In this document: one piece after another, positions 61,480-64,000 of the stretch
How positions within the stretch are numbered: position 1 is the first letter of the stretch
How the letters are laid out: the number at the start of each line of letters is the position of its first letter
Assembly: GCA_003833135.1 (NCBI GenBank)
Contig: QZLH01000377.1
Location: forward strand, 1 to 64,000
Source: Oehlia diaphana
Lineage: Eukaryota > Glomeromycota > Glomeromycetes > Glomerales > Glomeraceae
Direction of reading: 5' to 3'
DNA: 64,000 nucleotides
Made by a program: the position numbers and the translations under genes
The notes under the pieces: model-generated
The model's input: only the letters and a program-made list of their open reading frames with translations
Database searches by the model: none
Told to the model about the DNA's origin: nothing

Positions 61480-62997
61480 TTAAATTCTTCTTCCTGCATA
61501 GTTATATACAGCAATAACATTTATTAATTTTTCAGCATTTTTTATTTCTTCAAGACTTACACCTTCACACCAACGTAATTCTAGGAAACTTAACGATTTC
61601 CTTTCATTGGCATATTCTGTAATAACTTTAAGATGTTCATCAGTTGCACTTCTATAAAAACCTAAACAACTTAGATTATTTTTACAATTCTTAAGGAATT
61701 CACTTAAAGATTCTGCCGTAAATTTCCAAGATGCAAAGATATTTAATTGATACAAAGGTTCAGGAATAATATTCCCCATTGAAGGAAAGAAATCATCAAC
61801 ATCATAATCATCATCATTTGCAGAATTAATAGTCAGACTTTGGAGTTTCTTACATGACTTCAATACATAATGTAAATTCGATACATCTTTTCTTACAATT
61901 GGAACATCAAGATATTCCAAATTTGGACAATTACTTGCTATAGTTCTAATAACACTATATTGATCAGATTGATTAATCTTCCAAGATAATGTAAGTTCTT
62001 GTAGACTAGAACCATTTATCAGGATCATGGAAATAATCATACCAGCTGTTGGTTTACAATGTGTAAAGCTTAATTTTCGAAGTCTTGGAAAATAACAAGA
62101 TGTCAATCCTTCAATATCATTTTCCGGAAATGATGCCCAATTATGAAATCTCAATATTTCCAAATTTGTAAATAACTTGAGCACACTTAAAGTACCTCCA
62201 TTTTGCCTATGACAGTTATCTTTTAATACAACACATCTTAGTGATATACTCAAATTATCAATGCTAATCGCATCATTTAATTGTGGCCATCTTTTTGTGA
62301 CTGTTAATTGTTTTAAATTCTTTTGAGCTTTTAGAAATTTTGATACTTCTTTATCATTAATCCAAGAACAATCAATATCTAATCGATTTAAATTAATACA
62401 AAATTCCGAAGCAAATAATAAATTTTTTGGTATACAATTATCACAAATTAAATATCTTAACTTTGGTAAACATTTTTTAGCAACTGAACTATGTTTTATT
62501 AAACATACATAATCTCCTTTTCGATGTGTTACTGTTGGAATAGAAAGTTCTGAAAGACGTTTTGCTTTACTCATTAATCTTTCAATAAGCATATCCAAAA
62601 TAGTAGATGTTGGATGTAAGAAAATTTCTTTTTCTTTATCAGTATAATCGATTAAAAAATTTTCATCACACCAAATTTTAACCGAATCATATAATGTTGG
62701 ATATTGAAGTTCATGAATATAATGCATGTAATTAAAGGTTGGTTTCTTTAAAGCTTCCAAAGGAAAACCATCAAACAATCTTAATTTTCCTTTAGATGAT
62801 CTATCAAGACACCTAATAAAAGTAGTAATTAAACTTGATCTACCCTCTTTAAATGGTGCACGCCACAGGATTGGGGTTGTAAGACTACACCATGTTCGAT
62901 TTACGAACATACAAGAATGTAATGATTTTGTATCGTATCGAATATAATCGAGAATTGGACACATAGTTTCCGGTAACATGAAAATTAATGAAGTCAT
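61480..62997 (-). CDS. F-box/LRR protein
   Basis: An intronless 505-aa gene. An F-box-like start (MLPETMCPILDYIRYDTKSL followed by HSCMFVNRTWCSLTTPILWR) binds Skp1, and the rest is built of leucine-rich repeats such as LRYLICDNC, LNRLDIDCSW, LEYLDVP, LQSLTINS and LSFLELRWCEGVSLEE, about 12-15 units. It is a probable substrate receptor of an SCF ubiquitin ligase; the target is unknown. Intronless F-box/LRR genes of about 500 aa belong to a large expanded family in Rhizophagus-like fungi. Confidence 0.88.
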   Translation of the reverse strand: MTSLIFMLPETMCPILDYIRYDTKSLHSCMFVNRTWCSLTTPILWRAPFKEGRSSLITTFIRCLDRSSKGKLRLFDGFPLEALKKPTFNYMHYIHELQYPTLYDSVKIWCDENFLIDYTDKEKEIFLHPTSTILDMLIERLMSKAKRLSELSIPTVTHRKGDYVCLIKHSSVAKKCLPKLRYLICDNCIPKNLLFASEFCINLNRLDIDCSWINDKEVSKFLKAQKNLKQLTVTKRWPQLNDAISIDNLSISLRCVVLKDNCHRQNGGTLSVLKLFTNLEILRFHNWASFPENDIEGLTSCYFPRLRKLSFTHCKPTAGMIISMILINGSSLQELTLSWKINQSDQYSVIRTIASNCPNLEYLDVPIVRKDVSNLHYVLKSCKKLQSLTINSANDDDYDVDDFFPSMGNIIPEPLYQLNIFASWKFTAESLSEFLKNCKNNLSCLGFYRSATDEHLKVITEYANERKSLSFLELRWCEGVSLEEIKNAEKLINVIAVYNYAGRRI

Positions 62998-63413
62998 TTT
63001 TTTACTGATATGTTAAAAAATAGAAAAGGTAAAAAGTTGAAATAAAATAATATATATATGTGTATATATATATATATTTTACTCAAAAATTTTGCAAAGA
63101 GACGAAAGTTTAAGAAGTTTAAAAAAGAGAGGAAAGTTTAAGAAGTTTTAAAAAAGATAGGAAAGTAAAAAAAAAGACGGAAGCTTAGAAAAGAGACGGA
63201 AGCTTACTCCTTACATTTTTATATATGTAAAATAACAAGCCTAGTGTCAAACTAAGTCACGAAACATACGAATTTATCAGGCTATGTTGTTGCAATTGTA
63301 CACCTAAAATGGTAATACCGATCGATAATCAAGAAAAAATATTTTTTTTTTTATGATGATTTTTACAATTCCTATAAAGGGAATATAACCACGTTAAAAA
63401 AAAAAAAAAAAAA
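62998..63413. other. Divergent promoter, F-box gene and TSR4
   Basis: 416 bases. It includes an AT dinucleotide run (63050-63075), three diverged copies of a GAGACGGAAGCTTA-type unit (63098-63207) and a poly-A run directly before the TSR4 ATG. Confidence 0.55.
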
Positions 63414-64000
63414 ATGGATACTTCAAAATCTAAACCAAATAGATCAAAATCTAAAAAAAAGCAGTCAACTATTGATAAAATTAATTCAATAAAAACATCA
63501 TCTAATTCTTCAAATAAATCATTAATTGATAAGAAAAAATCCTCTCAAAATAAAAATTTTGATAATTCATCTATAATTCAAAAAAGATATATTCCTTCAA
63601 AAGAATCTATAACACAAACTTCCACCTCAATTTTATTAGGGTTTCCTGATGGTAATATATCAACAAAAGAAGATAATGATCCTTATATAACAAAAATTGG
63701 TGGAAAACCGAATTGGTTAATCGAATCATATCCTTTATCACACGATTTTATTATTTGTAAAAATTGTGATAAAGATATGTTTTTATTATTTCAAGGTTAT
63801 GTACCTTTGGATGATTCCATTTATGATAGGGTGATATATATCTTTGGATGTAATCAGCACAAATGTATTAATAAAAGTGGAAGGTAAAGAAATTTCTATA
63901 AAATTTTGTCTTTTTTTTTTGAAATTTTTTAATATTTAAATTTATTTGAATCGATAAGTTTTCGTGTATTTCGAGCACATCGAAAAGATGAAGAATATGA
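63414..64000 (+). CDS. TSR4: TSR4/PDCD2-like protein (5' part)
   Basis: Exon 1 is 63414-63883 and exon 2 begins at 63959 and runs off the window. After a Ser/Lys-rich N-terminal extension (1-70) comes the PDCD2 N-terminal module: LLGFPDGNIS, DPYITKIGGKPNWL, a zinc pair IICKNCDKDMFLLFQGYVPL, and YDRVIYIFGCNQHKCINKSG then SFRVFRAHRKDEEY. Family members (yeast Tsr4, animal PDCD2) are dedicated chaperones of ribosomal protein uS5 (Rps2) and are needed for 40S maturation. It lies near LAS1, another ribosome-biogenesis gene, but a link is not implied. Confidence 0.9.

Overview
The window is nuclear DNA from an AT-rich, intron-rich fungus. I infer Mucoromycota, most likely Glomeromycotina (a Rhizophagus-like arbuscular mycorrhizal fungus). 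The reasons are very low GC with long poly-A/T tracts, short introns (roughly 50-170 nt), fungus-specific genes (a CCH1 calcium channel, a SOM1-like peptidase subunit, JEN1-like transporters, LAS1, TSR4, HIS1), an intronless F-box/LRR gene and a MATH-BTB pair of the kind greatly expanded in Glomeromycotina, and decayed pieces of apparent multicopy families at the left end. Two runs of N (19555-19916 and 46548-46920) are scaffold gaps. Splice models were built by hand; every complete model keeps frame across all junctions.

Layout. 1-3.7 kb: decayed gene fragments and palindromic repeats. 3.7-7.9 kb: two tandem JEN1-like carboxylate transporters with identical exon structure. 7.9-11 kb: mostly non-coding, with one zinc-finger-like fragment. 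11-14.5 kb: SOM1-like gene, GMP synthase and tRNA-Arg(UCG). 14.9-23.5 kb: a 20-exon, 2094-aa CCH1 calcium channel. 24.9-28.7 kb: PAP2 lipid phosphatase, acylphosphatase, alpha/beta hydrolase. 29.6-33.5 kb: MYND zinc-finger protein, a small PLDc_N-type membrane protein, a WBP2-like GRAM protein. 34.8-37.8 kb: HIS1 and an aminoglycoside-phosphotransferase-fold kinase. 39.4-41.8 kb: secreted animal-type haem peroxidase. 43.1-44.9 kb: an Rnl2-type RNA ligase. 47.4-48.4 kb: an unrecognised intronless gene. 51-54.5 kb: two MATH-BTB paralogues. 55.7-63 kb: a PTM1/GPR107-like seven-TM protein, a small unknown gene, LAS1 and an F-box/LRR protein. 63.4 kb to the end: the start of TSR4/PDCD2.

There is no operon-like logic; the genes are ordinary housekeeping, transport and signalling genes. 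The most notable signals are two AT-AC introns with textbook U12-type (minor spliceosome) donor and branch sequences, one in CCH1 and one in the PTM1-like gene; about 78 other modelled introns are GT-AG. Other points are a 12-nt micro-exon in HIS1, a 16-nt micro-exon in a small unknown gene, the RNA ligase, and strong evidence that both gap edges carry misplaced copies of sequence found elsewhere in the window. I found no CRISPR, intact transposon, or undescribed multi-gene system that I could support.
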